The translations under genes were made by a program, and so were the position numbers. A stretch of DNA of 64,000 nucleotides, from the NCBI RefSeq assembly GCF_003628505.1, contig NZ_RBZP01000002.1, forward strand, positions 310,001-374,000, in the 5' to 3' direction. The notes beneath the pieces were generated by a model, which was not told the origin of the DNA, did no database searches, and was given only the letters and a program-made list of their open reading frames with translations. The stretch comes from Oceanobacillus halophilus. GTDB lineage: Bacteria > Bacillota > Bacilli > Bacillales > Amphibacillaceae. Below are positions 47,302 through 55,594 of this stretch, in pieces. Numbering within the stretch: the first letter of the stretch is position 1; each line of letters starts with the position of its first letter.

Positions 47302-47364
47302 ATATGAACAAAAATAATGTAATAAATATGTAACCATTAATCTTATTTCAAAACAGAGAATCAT

Positions 47365-47382
47365 ACATACTAGTTAGTATGT
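47365..47382. promoter_or_regulatory. TetR-type operator 2
   Basis: ACATACTAGTTAGTATGT: perfect 8-base half-sites ACATACTA and TAGTATGT around a 2-base centre. It lies 103 bases upstream of operator 1, a spacing that could allow looping or cooperative binding. No other copy was noticed in the window. Confidence 0.65.
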
Positions 47383-47457
47383 TAAATTCTGAATATTTAA
47401 TATAAATTGTAACAGCAAACTTATATAAGTTCAATAATTTTTTAAAAATAAATAAAA

Positions 47458-47499
47458 AAGTGATTAATTTAAATATTTAAACTTTAATATTAATCACTT
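47458..47499 (-). terminator. Rho-independent terminator after the sigma-54 operon
   Basis: AAGTGATTAAT (47458-47468) pairs perfectly with ATTAATCACTT (47489-47499); on the minus strand the stem is followed by TTTTTTATT. It begins about 30 bases after the stop of the PaaI-type thioesterase gene and separates the two long operons. Confidence 0.75.
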
Positions 47500-47528
47500 A
47501 AAAGTAAGTTCTATTAAACTTTTTATTT

Positions 47529-47933
47529 TTAATCCCTAATTATCTTAAAAGTTCCAACACCTTTAGCGAGTAATATACCTTCTTCATCGACTAGCTCTCC
47601 CTCAACACTTACTAGTTTGTATCCTTGTTTCAAAATTTTTCCGGTAGCAAATATGGTTCCTTCTGTTGTCGAAGAAAGATAGGTTACATTTAAATTTACT
47701 GTCGTGCATCTTGTTTTTGTAGCGGATCTAATAGTCATACCCATGATAAGGTCAAGCATAGTAGCATGAACGCCACCATGTAATGTATTATTGGCATTTA
47801 ATAGGTATTTTCTTATGGGAAGCTTTAACTTTACACTTCCTTCTTTAAAGCTAACAATTTCGAATCCTACATGAGCAAAAAACGCACTCGTTTCAAAACT
47901 ACTTTTTATATCATTTAACGTTCTCGCCACCAT
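47529..47933 (-). CDS. PaaI-type hotdog thioesterase
   Basis: A 134-residue single-hotdog protein with the PaaI signature NNTLHGGVHATMLDLIMGM near residues 47-65 (HGG and the acidic residue of the active site) and CTTVNLNVTYLSST. Such enzymes hydrolyse aromatic or medium-chain acyl-CoA, often rescuing CoA from stalled intermediates. AGGAGGG precedes ATG 47933. It is the last gene of the sigma-54 controlled operon, 19 bases after the enoyl-CoA hydratase gene. Confidence 0.92.
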   Translation of the reverse strand: MVARTLNDIKSSFETSAFFAHVGFEIVSFKEGSVKLKLPIRKYLLNANNTLHGGVHATMLDLIMGMTIRSATKTRCTTVNLNVTYLSSTTEGTIFATGKILKQGYKLVSVEGELVDEEGILLAKGVGTFKIIRD

Positions 47934-47952
47934 AAGCCCTCCTTATCATGAA

Positions 47953-48732
47953 TTATTTCCCTTGAAAATTAGGCTTACGTTTCTCTATGAATGCTTGTGT
48001 CCCCTCATTTTTATCCTCGGAACTAAATAAAACAGCCTGTGATAGTTTTTCTAGTACTAAACCTGTTTTAATGTCGGCTTCTGTTCCATAGTTAACTGCA
48101 ATTTTAGCAAGTTTTACAGCTAATGGACCTTTATTTAAGATTTGACTTGCCAACTGATCCACAGTTCTATTTAACTCATCAAACTCTACTACATCTGAAA
48201 CTAAACCAAACTGTAAAGCTTCCTCTGCACTTATCATTTTTCCTGTTAAAATCATTTCCAACGCTTTTCCTTTTCCTACTAATCTAGCGAGACGTTGTGT
48301 TCCACCAGCACTAGGAATAATTGACAGGTTTAACTCTGGTAAGCCAAATTTTGCATTCGTAGATGCAATTCGAATATCACAAGCCATCGCTAATTCGCAT
48401 CCACCTCCAAGGGCATAGCCATTGACCATTGCAATTGTTGGTTTCTCACAGTTCTCAATTATGTCATATACCCCTTGCATGCTAAATGGATTTAAAGCGT
48501 CAATTGCAGTTCTTTCTCGTAATTGTTTGATATCTGCACCAGCTGCAAACGACTTTTCACCTTTACCTGTAAATATGATACAACCTACTTCTTCGTTCTT
48601 TGAAAGTAAATCAAGACCTTTTACTATTTCTTCTAATGTTTCACGATTTAGTGCATTTCTTACTTCAGGTCGATCAATTGTAATGTACCCTAGTTTTCCA
48701 ATTGTTTTCACTTCAATTTTCTCAAAACTCAC
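47953..48732 (-). CDS. Enoyl-CoA hydratase (crotonase)
   Basis: A 259-residue crotonase with both catalytic glutamates: E113 in GGGCELAMACD and E133 in FGLPELNLSIIP, followed by SAGGTQRLARLVG. It is the classical hydratase of the window and should form (S)-3-hydroxyacyl-CoA. GTG start at 48732 after AGGAG. It lies between the thiolase and thioesterase genes of the sigma-54 operon and matches the (S)-specific dehydrogenases encoded upstream. Confidence 0.95.
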   Translation of the reverse strand: MSFEKIEVKTIGKLGYITIDRPEVRNALNRETLEEIVKGLDLLSKNEEVGCIIFTGKGEKSFAAGADIKQLRERTAIDALNPFSMQGVYDIIENCEKPTIAMVNGYALGGGCELAMACDIRIASTNAKFGLPELNLSIIPSAGGTQRLARLVGKGKALEMILTGKMISAEEALQFGLVSDVVEFDELNRTVDQLASQILNKGPLAVKLAKIAVNYGTEADIKTGLVLEKLSQAVLFSSEDKNEGTQAFIEKRKPNFQGK

Positions 48733-48764
48733 AATATCACTCCTACTAAGAATTTGAAATCCAT

Positions 48765-49949
48765 TTATACTTGCTCAATCATAATCGCCATTCCCTGTCC
48801 ACCACCAGCACATAATGTTGCAACACCAAATTGTTGTTTTCGCTTAATTAATTCATGTAAAAGTGTGGTGATAATTCGTGCACCACTTGCTCCCACCGGA
48901 TGTCCTAGTGCAATTGCTCCACCATTTACATTGACTCTTTCTGCATCCAAACCTAATTCTCTAATAACAGCAAGTGACTGCGAGGCAAAGGCTTCGTTCA
49001 ACTCGAATAAATCAATATCCTGTAATTGTTTGGATGTTCTTTCTAATAGTTTCTTTACTGCAGGAACTGGTCCAATACCCATAATTTCAGGGGAAACACC
49101 AGCAGTTGCCCAATCCACAACACGTGCTAATGGGGTTAATCCCAATTCTTTTGCCTGGGATTCTTTCATAATAACCAATGCCGAAGATCCGTCGTTTCTA
49201 CCACAAGCATTTCCAGCTGTAACCGTTCCATTTTCCTTAAATGCTGGTTTTAGTTTAGCGAGTTTTTCGATGGTGGTAGTAGGCCGTGGATGTTCATCTT
49301 GTTTAAATGTAAAGGTTTTTTTTCTTTCCTTTACCTCCACCGGAACAATCTCCTCTTTGAAACGGCCTTCATCAATCGCTTTACTTGCTCTTCTTTGACT
49401 TTCAATAGCAAATGCATCTTGATCTTCTCTCGAAATCTGATACTTATCCGCTACATTTTCAGCAGTCATACCCATTCCTAAGGTTTTTCCATATATTTCA
49501 GGGGGCTGCTGTCCCGCTTCTGCATTTGAATCTACTAATATAGTTTTATCACCACCAAACCTGGCGTTTCTTAGATAAATAGGCGAACGACTCATACTTT
49601 CAGTACCACCAGCAACAACGATATTCGCTTGATTAAATAAAATCTGCTGAACACCTGAAGCAACTGCCTGCATGCCTGAAGCACATAAACGGTTCACTGT
49701 ATATGCAGTAGCTTCTTCAGGGACACCTGCGCGTAATGCTGCAACTCTTGCTATATTTGATGATTCAGTAGTTTGTCTAACCTCTCCCATAATCACTTCA
49801 TCAACTTGTTCAGATGACACACCCGCTCGATTAATCGCCTCTTTTATAGCTATGCTAGCAAGATGACCTGAACCTATTTCTTTTAGTGAACCACCATAAG
49901 CACCTATTGGCGTTCTAACCGCACTAACAATAACAATGTTTTCTTTCAA
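48765..49949 (-). CDS. Acetyl-CoA acetyltransferase/3-ketoacyl-CoA thiolase
   Basis: A 394-residue thiolase. Active residues are Cys in VNRLCASG (C89), His in GHPVGASGA (H350), and Cys in LCAGGGQG (C380). It cleaves the 3-ketoacyl-CoA made by the neighbouring hydroxyacyl-CoA dehydrogenases. The start is TTG 49949 after AAGGGGA. It is distinct from the other thiolase (41087), which belongs to the TetR-flanked operon. Confidence 0.95.
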   Translation of the reverse strand: MKENIVIVSAVRTPIGAYGGSLKEIGSGHLASIAIKEAINRAGVSSEQVDEVIMGEVRQTTESSNIARVAALRAGVPEEATAYTVNRLCASGMQAVASGVQQILFNQANIVVAGGTESMSRSPIYLRNARFGGDKTILVDSNAEAGQQPPEIYGKTLGMGMTAENVADKYQISREDQDAFAIESQRRASKAIDEGRFKEEIVPVEVKERKKTFTFKQDEHPRPTTTIEKLAKLKPAFKENGTVTAGNACGRNDGSSALVIMKESQAKELGLTPLARVVDWATAGVSPEIMGIGPVPAVKKLLERTSKQLQDIDLFELNEAFASQSLAVIRELGLDAERVNVNGGAIALGHPVGASGARIITTLLHELIKRKQQFGVATLCAGGGQGMAIMIEQV

Positions 49950-49978
49950 GATTATCCATCCCCTTTAACTATGATATT

Positions 49979-51127
49979 CTAGCTATATTCCTTTTTTAAT
50001 TGGCCTGATATGATATTTTTTTGAATTTCCGATGTACCTTCATAGATTCTCGCAATACGTGCATCACGGAAGAATCGCTCAATCGGAAAGTCAGAAATAT
50101 ATCCAATTCCACCATGAACTTGAACAGCTTTATCAGCTACTCTGTTATAAACCTCCGAACCATATAGTTTTAACATCGCTGCCTCTTTAATTACTTTCTT
50201 GCCCTCATCAACCATCCAAGCAACACGGTATGTAAAGGAACGTAATGCCTCTATTTCAACCGCCATTTCTGAAAGCATGTGACCTACAGCCTGATGATCA
50301 ATGATAGAAACTCCAAATTGTTGACGTTCCAGTGCATAATTCGTCGATAAATCTAAAAGCTTTTGACTAGAACCTAAATTTCTTGCTGCTAAACCAGCTC
50401 GACCATTTGCTAAGATTTTCAAAGCATTAACATAACCTTGTCCTTCTTCACCTAATACATTCTCAATCGGAACCTCACAATCTTCCATGATGATTTCAGC
50501 AGATTGTGACCCCTTCAACCCCATCTTTGGTTCTATTGCTCCAACCTTAAAACCTGGAAAATCCTTTTCAACAATAAATGAAGTGATTCCTTTTGCACCT
50601 TTACTTGAATCTGTAACAGCCATTACTGTAAACACATCAGCTTCGGTTGCATTTGTAATGTAATGCTTTGTCCCGTTTAGAAAATATTTATCTCCTTTTC
50701 TAACAGCTGTCGTTTTTAAATTACTAGCATTTGACCCTGCACTTGGTTCGGTTAACGCAAATGCTCCAATCTTTTTCCCACTTGCTAAATCTGGAAGATA
50801 CTTTTTCTTCTGCTCTTCATTTCCTAACTCTACAATTCCAACGGTTCCAATACCCGTATGCGCTCCAATTAGTGTTGTATAACCATTGTGAGTGGCACCA
50901 ATTTCCTCATATAAAGCACATTTCCCTACCATACCAATTCCTAGTCCACCATATTCTTCTGGAATACTTAGTCCAAACAATCCCATTTCCTTCGACATTT
51001 CAATAATTCTTTCTGGAATTTTATCTTCCTTCTCAATCTCCATAGCAACTTCTTCTACTTCTGTTTGCACAAAATCTCGAACATTTTTTTTTAGAAATTG
51101 AATTTCTTCATCAAAGTTAAAATTCAC
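49979..51127 (-). CDS. Acyl-CoA dehydrogenase (short/branched-chain type)
   Basis: A 382-residue dehydrogenase. Start placed at GTG 51127, eight bases after GGGGAG; the GTG at 51136 is too close. Motifs are FALTEPSAGSNASN near 123 (Asn for the usual Asp), YFLNGTKHYITNA, and IYEGTSEIQKN with catalytic Glu near 363. The length and EGTSEIQ ending fit the MCAD/SCAD/BCAD group. It follows the 3-hydroxyacyl-CoA dehydrogenase gene by 15 bases. With the other dehydrogenase gene of this operon (57685) it gives two specificities in one pathway. Confidence 0.95.
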   Translation of the reverse strand: MNFNFDEEIQFLKKNVRDFVQTEVEEVAMEIEKEDKIPERIIEMSKEMGLFGLSIPEEYGGLGIGMVGKCALYEEIGATHNGYTTLIGAHTGIGTVGIVELGNEEQKKKYLPDLASGKKIGAFALTEPSAGSNASNLKTTAVRKGDKYFLNGTKHYITNATEADVFTVMAVTDSSKGAKGITSFIVEKDFPGFKVGAIEPKMGLKGSQSAEIIMEDCEVPIENVLGEEGQGYVNALKILANGRAGLAARNLGSSQKLLDLSTNYALERQQFGVSIIDHQAVGHMLSEMAVEIEALRSFTYRVAWMVDEGKKVIKEAAMLKLYGSEVYNRVADKAVQVHGGIGYISDFPIERFFRDARIARIYEGTSEIQKNIISGQLKKEYS

Positions 51128-51142
51128 GCTGCACACTCCCCA

Positions 51143-51994
51143 TTATTTAGAATAATCATAAAAACCTTTTCCTGCTTTCCTTCCCAACCTGCCAGCCTTT
51201 ACGTACTTAACCAAAATTGGACATGGGCGATATTTTTCTCCGAGTGTTTCATATAGATATTCCATGTTTCGAAGTCTAGTATCTAAACCTACTAAATCAG
51301 CAAGTTCTAATGGTCCCATTGGATGATTTAGTCCTAATTTCATCGCTTTATCAATGTCCTCTGCAGTACCTACCCCTTCCATCAACATATTCATTGCTTC
51401 ATTTCCAATAAGGCAATTCATTCTGCTTACAGCAAAACCAGGGTATTCATTAATTTCAACTGTATCTTTTCCAATACTTTCACCAAAGGCTTTTGACATG
51501 GCCACGGTTTCGTTCGATGTTTCAAGTCCCTTTATCATTTCTATCAATTTCATTTTCGGTACTGGATTGAAGAAATGCAAAGCAATACACTGTTCTGGTC
51601 TACTAGTTTGAGCAGCAATTTCAGTGGGACTCATAGTAGATGTATTCGTTGCAAGAATTGCATGTTTCGGTGCATGCTTATCAATCTTCCTAAACATCTC
51701 AATCTTCAATTCCATAATTTCTAAAACTGCTTCAATAACAAGATCTGCATTTTTAATAGCTTCTTCTAGTTTAATTGAATATTGAATATTCCCTTTACAT
51801 TCAGAAGCTTTCTCCTCGGTTATTTTTCCTTTTTCAATGCTTTTCTCAAATTGCTTGTCAATGTATGATTTAGCTGCTTCAAGAGAGGATTCACTAATAT
51901 CCTGTAAGGAAACCGTCAAACCACCTAATGCACATGCAAAAGCAATCCCCCTTCCCATTGTCCCAGCACCTACTACGCTTACATGTTTTATCAT
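51143..51994 (-). CDS. 3-hydroxyacyl-CoA dehydrogenase (3-hydroxybutyryl-CoA dehydrogenase type)
   Basis: A 283-residue NAD-dependent dehydrogenase: VVGAGTMGRGIAFACAL near 8-24, ATNTSTMSPTEIA, ALHFFNPVPKMKLIE with the catalytic His, and C-terminal LNHPMGPLELADLVGLD. It oxidises (S)-3-hydroxyacyl-CoA. I use ATG 51994; an upstream in-frame GTG at 52003 is also possible because AAAGGA lies between the usual distances. A second gene of the same family lies 68 bases upstream; the two proteins are clearly diverged, so they probably handle different chains. Confidence 0.95.
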   Translation of the reverse strand: MIKHVSVVGAGTMGRGIAFACALGGLTVSLQDISESSLEAAKSYIDKQFEKSIEKGKITEEKASECKGNIQYSIKLEEAIKNADLVIEAVLEIMELKIEMFRKIDKHAPKHAILATNTSTMSPTEIAAQTSRPEQCIALHFFNPVPKMKLIEMIKGLETSNETVAMSKAFGESIGKDTVEINEYPGFAVSRMNCLIGNEAMNMLMEGVGTAEDIDKAMKLGLNHPMGPLELADLVGLDTRLRNMEYLYETLGEKYRPCPILVKYVKAGRLGRKAGKGFYDYSK

Positions 51995-52062
51995 AGATTG
52001 CACACGTCCTTTATTATGTTTATATCATCCTCTAATGTAATAAACGATTTATCCCTTCACAA

Positions 52063-52926
52063 TTAACTATACTGGTAAAAACCTTTCCCAGTTTTTCTTC
52101 CAAGTTCACCTTTCTCAACTTTCTCCTTTAATATATCCGACGGTTTATCTTCTTCATTATTACTTTCTTGGTAGCGCTGACTTCTAACAAAATAGGTAAC
52201 GTCAATTCCAGTTAAATCCATTAACTCAAACGGTCCCAATGGATGTCTTAACGCTTTTTTAACAACTAGATCAATCTCGTCATGAGTTGCGTAGTCATTC
52301 TCTAATAGAAAGACCGCTTCATCCAAGAGCTTTCCTAATATGCGATTAGCAATAAAGCCAGATATCTCTTTCTTAAGTAGGACTGGGACTTTATTTAAAG
52401 TTTTAATAAACTCATATGCAGCCTCAGCCGTGTCATCAGAGGTGTGCGGCCCTCTTACAACTTCAACCAATTCCATAACTAATGGAGGGTTAAAAAAGTG
52501 CAAATTGCATACATTCTCAGGATTTTTTGTTGCACTGGCAATTTTTGAACTCACAATCGTGGAACTATTGGTAGCCAGAATTGTACCTTCCTTCGTTATG
52601 TCTTCCAATCTTGCAAATAATTCACGTTTAATTTCTAGTTTTTCTACAACGGCTTCAATGACAATGTCAGCATCCTTTACATCCTGTATGTTGCTACTAA
52701 AGCTAAGTCTGCTAAAAGCAAAGTTCACATCCTCTTCCGTTAGCTTACCTTTTTGTATTCGACGTTTCATGTGACCTTGTAGTGATTCTTTTGCTTTCAA
52801 AAGATTTACTTCCTCAATATCATTAAGCACGACTTGATAACCGCTAAGTGCACATAACATCGCTATTTGCGCCCCCATTGTCCCTGAACCAATTACACCA
52901 ACAGTTTCGATATCACTTACTTTCAT
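52063..52926 (-). CDS. 3-hydroxyacyl-CoA dehydrogenase
   Basis: A 287-residue NAD-dependent dehydrogenase with VIGSGTMGAQIAMLCAL near 11-27, ATNSSTIVSSKIA, NLHFFNPPLVMELVE (catalytic His), and LRHPLGPFELMDLTGID. AGGAGGG lies before ATG 52926. It sits between the ligase gene (20 bases) and the second dehydrogenase of the family (68 bases). The hydroxyacyl part of the motif is conserved, so an (S)-3-hydroxyacyl-CoA substrate is expected. Confidence 0.95.
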   Translation of the reverse strand: MKVSDIETVGVIGSGTMGAQIAMLCALSGYQVVLNDIEEVNLLKAKESLQGHMKRRIQKGKLTEEDVNFAFSRLSFSSNIQDVKDADIVIEAVVEKLEIKRELFARLEDITKEGTILATNSSTIVSSKIASATKNPENVCNLHFFNPPLVMELVEVVRGPHTSDDTAEAAYEFIKTLNKVPVLLKKEISGFIANRILGKLLDEAVFLLENDYATHDEIDLVVKKALRHPLGPFELMDLTGIDVTYFVRSQRYQESNNEEDKPSDILKEKVEKGELGRKTGKGFYQYS

Positions 52927-52946
52927 ATATTATCCCTCCTACAATT

Positions 52947-54545
52947 TTATTTCTTTTTCTCTTTATCTACTAAAACTCGTTTTAGTATTTTCCCCACTGT
53001 ATTTCTTGGGAGCTCCTCTATAATTTCAAATTCCTTTGGTACTTTATATGGTGTTAAGTTTCTATAACAAAATCCCTTCACTTCTTCAAAATCGATGACT
53101 ACTTTTTCTTTCGGGACAATAAACGCCTTGACGATTTCCCCTTTTTCCGGATGTGGAATTCCTACCACAGCACACTCTTTGATATCAGGGTGTTCATAGA
53201 GAATATTTTCAATCTCTTGGGGATAAACATTGAATCCGCCATTAATTACCATCTCTTTTTTTCTTCCCACAATATAAAAATAGCCATCTTCATCCTGCTT
53301 TGCCAAATCTCCGGTATATAACCAACCATTTCTTAAAGCATACTTAGTTTCTTCCTCATTATTCCAATAGCCCTTCATAATTTGTGGTCCTTTAATAATT
53401 AATTCTCCAACAGTTCCTATCGGCAGCTCCATGTCTTCATCATCTACCACCTTGCAGTCTGTATTTGGAAACGGGATACCAACACTACCCACTTTGCGAG
53501 TACCACTTGGTGGATTTCGATGAGTGGATGGCGAAGCTTCCGATAAACCAAACCCTTCCCCAATGACTGCATCTGTTAACTTTTCAAATTTTCGAATCAC
53601 TTCAATAGGAAGTGGAGCTGATCCACTAGAACAAAATTTCAAACTATTGAGCCCATATTCTTCAACATTCTTATGGTTAACAAAGGCATTATACATCCGA
53701 GGTACCCCAGGAAAAAATGTCGGTTGATATTGTTTAATGATCTCTAAAACTTTAGTTACATCAAATTTATTTATCAATAAAATTGTTGCACCAATATAGA
53801 TTCCTAGATTCATAGCACTTGTCATTGCATACACATGATAAAGTGGTGTTGCAGTAAGTACTACTTCATTACCAAACTCCATTCGTTTTCCATACATCGC
53901 GTAACTTTGATAAACATTTGCCACTAAATTATAATGAGTAAGCATAGCTCCTTTTATTAATCCAGATGTTCCTCCTGTATATTGAATTACCGCAACATCA
54001 TCTTTTGGATATATAGTAACTTCTTTATCAAAGGGTATGGCGCTTTCGGAAATCTTTCCGATGCTTGGGTATTCCGTATTACCTTTACCTGTAACAAAAA
54101 TATGCTCAAATACATACATATCCTCTAATTGCTTAACTGTCTCCATACTTTCTTCTTCAACAACAATGTACTTTGTATCCGAATCATTAACAATTTGCAA
54201 TAACTCTCTAGCAGTATAGCGTGGGTTGATTTGGACAACTATTAAACCTAGCTTCATTGCAGCATAATAGGAAATAATATAATTGGGTTGATTAGATATC
54301 ATTAACCCTACTCTCTCTCCTTTTCTCAACCCTAGCTCATTCCATGCTCCTGCTAACATATCTATTCTTTCCTTTAATTGTTCATAAGTGATTTTCTCAT
54401 TCTCATGTATGATTGCTGTTCGCTTATCATATTTTTCTGACGTTGCTTTTAACAACGAATATACTGGTACTTCAGGTATCTCTAAATTCCTATTAATATC
54501 AGATGGATATGATTTATACCATCTAGGTTCTTCCAATCTATTCAA
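52947..54545 (-). CDS. Long-chain type AMP-forming acyl-CoA synthetase
   Basis: A 532-residue ligase with the P-loop IQYTGGTSGLIKGA near 188-201 (Gly for Ser at the third position, as in several FadD/LcfB proteins), EGFGLSEASP near 328, YFYIVGRKKEMVINGGFNVY near 421, and C-terminal RNTVGKILKRVL with the adenylation Lys. It makes acyl-CoA from the acid brought in by the TRAP importer encoded just upstream. TTG start at 54545 after GAGAGGGGG. Long-chain specificity is not proved; shorter or aromatic acids are possible. Confidence 0.95.
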   Translation of the reverse strand: MNRLEEPRWYKSYPSDINRNLEIPEVPVYSLLKATSEKYDKRTAIIHENEKITYEQLKERIDMLAGAWNELGLRKGERVGLMISNQPNYIISYYAAMKLGLIVVQINPRYTARELLQIVNDSDTKYIVVEEESMETVKQLEDMYVFEHIFVTGKGNTEYPSIGKISESAIPFDKEVTIYPKDDVAVIQYTGGTSGLIKGAMLTHYNLVANVYQSYAMYGKRMEFGNEVVLTATPLYHVYAMTSAMNLGIYIGATILLINKFDVTKVLEIIKQYQPTFFPGVPRMYNAFVNHKNVEEYGLNSLKFCSSGSAPLPIEVIRKFEKLTDAVIGEGFGLSEASPSTHRNPPSGTRKVGSVGIPFPNTDCKVVDDEDMELPIGTVGELIIKGPQIMKGYWNNEEETKYALRNGWLYTGDLAKQDEDGYFYIVGRKKEMVINGGFNVYPQEIENILYEHPDIKECAVVGIPHPEKGEIVKAFIVPKEKVVIDFEEVKGFCYRNLTPYKVPKEFEIIEELPRNTVGKILKRVLVDKEKKK

Positions 54546-54573
54546 ATGAATCCCCCTCTCTGAATTAATTCTA

Positions 54574-55578
54574 TTACTCTAGCACCCCTTGTTCTTCGTA
54601 ATAACGTTTTGCCCCAGGATGTAAATCTTCTTCACTTATCCCATTCATTACAGTATCTAAACTAAAGTCCTTCGCTCTTTCAGGTACTTGTTCTTCAAAT
54701 GTAGCTAAATTCTCCCAGAATATTTTTGTTATGTTGTATACATAATCTTCATCTAAGTCTGCGCGAACGGTAATCATTGTTTCCATAATATATGTTGGTA
54801 TATCATCAGGATTTTCCTCATAGGTACCTCCTGGAAGTGCCCCCCCTGTAATTCCTAATCCCTTATCTTCAATACTATCCAGTTTATCTTGTTCGATTGG
54901 CAGTACTTTAATTGGAGACGTTATTTCCATTTCTTGTAATGCTGGCACAAATGGTGCGCCACCACCCAAGAAAACGTCTACATTATTATCCTTAAGCATT
55001 GAAGCTCCATCTGAATAGTTTCCATAAGAGATTTGTCCACCTGCATCTACTATTGTTTGCTCACTAATTTCGTATTCTTCCATCATGTTCCAGAAACCAA
55101 CAGGGCCACCACCACCTTTTGGCCCAAGGAAGATATGCTTATCAACAATATCTTCTATAGAGTTAATTGAATCGTTGTTTTTGGTTGTTGCAATCGTTTG
55201 GTATACCGGATAAATTGCTCCAATGGCAGCTATATTTTCTAGTGATTCATCAAAGCCATTTCCACCTGATAGTGCAGCATTAAAATCAGTTGTATAGTTA
55301 ATTCCCAATTGAATATCGCCAACTTCAAGTGATTTCAAATTTGCTGTAGAACCACCTTCAAGTTGTGTCGCATTTAAACCATCAAACTCTGTTGAATAAA
55401 GTTCCGTCATGGTAGTTGTAATTGGATACCATCCTGACCCCATAGGTCCTGATCCAATCGTCAGAAATTTATCTGGAGCAGTTGGTTTATCAGAATCACC
55501 GGATGTTTCATCATCACCACATGCTGCTAAAAGTCCTAAAATAATAAGAAGTAGACTGCTCAGTAATATTTTTTTCAT
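54574..55578 (-). CDS. TAXI family TRAP transporter solute-binding lipoprotein
   Basis: A 334-residue binding protein from ATG 55578, preceded by GAGGAAAGGTG; the longer frame overlaps the permease gene. Signal peptide KKILLSSLLLIILGL with lipobox LAAC. The TAXI signature lies at IGSGPMGSGWYPITTTMTEL (about 43-62 of the mature region) and TIATTKNNDSINSIEDI. It delivers a carboxylate or similar solute to the fused permease encoded 17 bases upstream. TAXI ligands are poorly known (glutamate, alpha-ketoglutarate, others). Confidence 0.94.
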   Translation of the reverse strand: MKKILLSSLLLIILGLLAACGDDETSGDSDKPTAPDKFLTIGSGPMGSGWYPITTTMTELYSTEFDGLNATQLEGGSTANLKSLEVGDIQLGINYTTDFNAALSGGNGFDESLENIAAIGAIYPVYQTIATTKNNDSINSIEDIVDKHIFLGPKGGGGPVGFWNMMEEYEISEQTIVDAGGQISYGNYSDGASMLKDNNVDVFLGGGAPFVPALQEMEITSPIKVLPIEQDKLDSIEDKGLGITGGALPGGTYEENPDDIPTYIMETMITVRADLDEDYVYNITKIFWENLATFEEQVPERAKDFSLDTVMNGISEEDLHPGAKRYYEEQGVLE

Positions 55579-55594
55579 AAGATTCACCTTTCCT

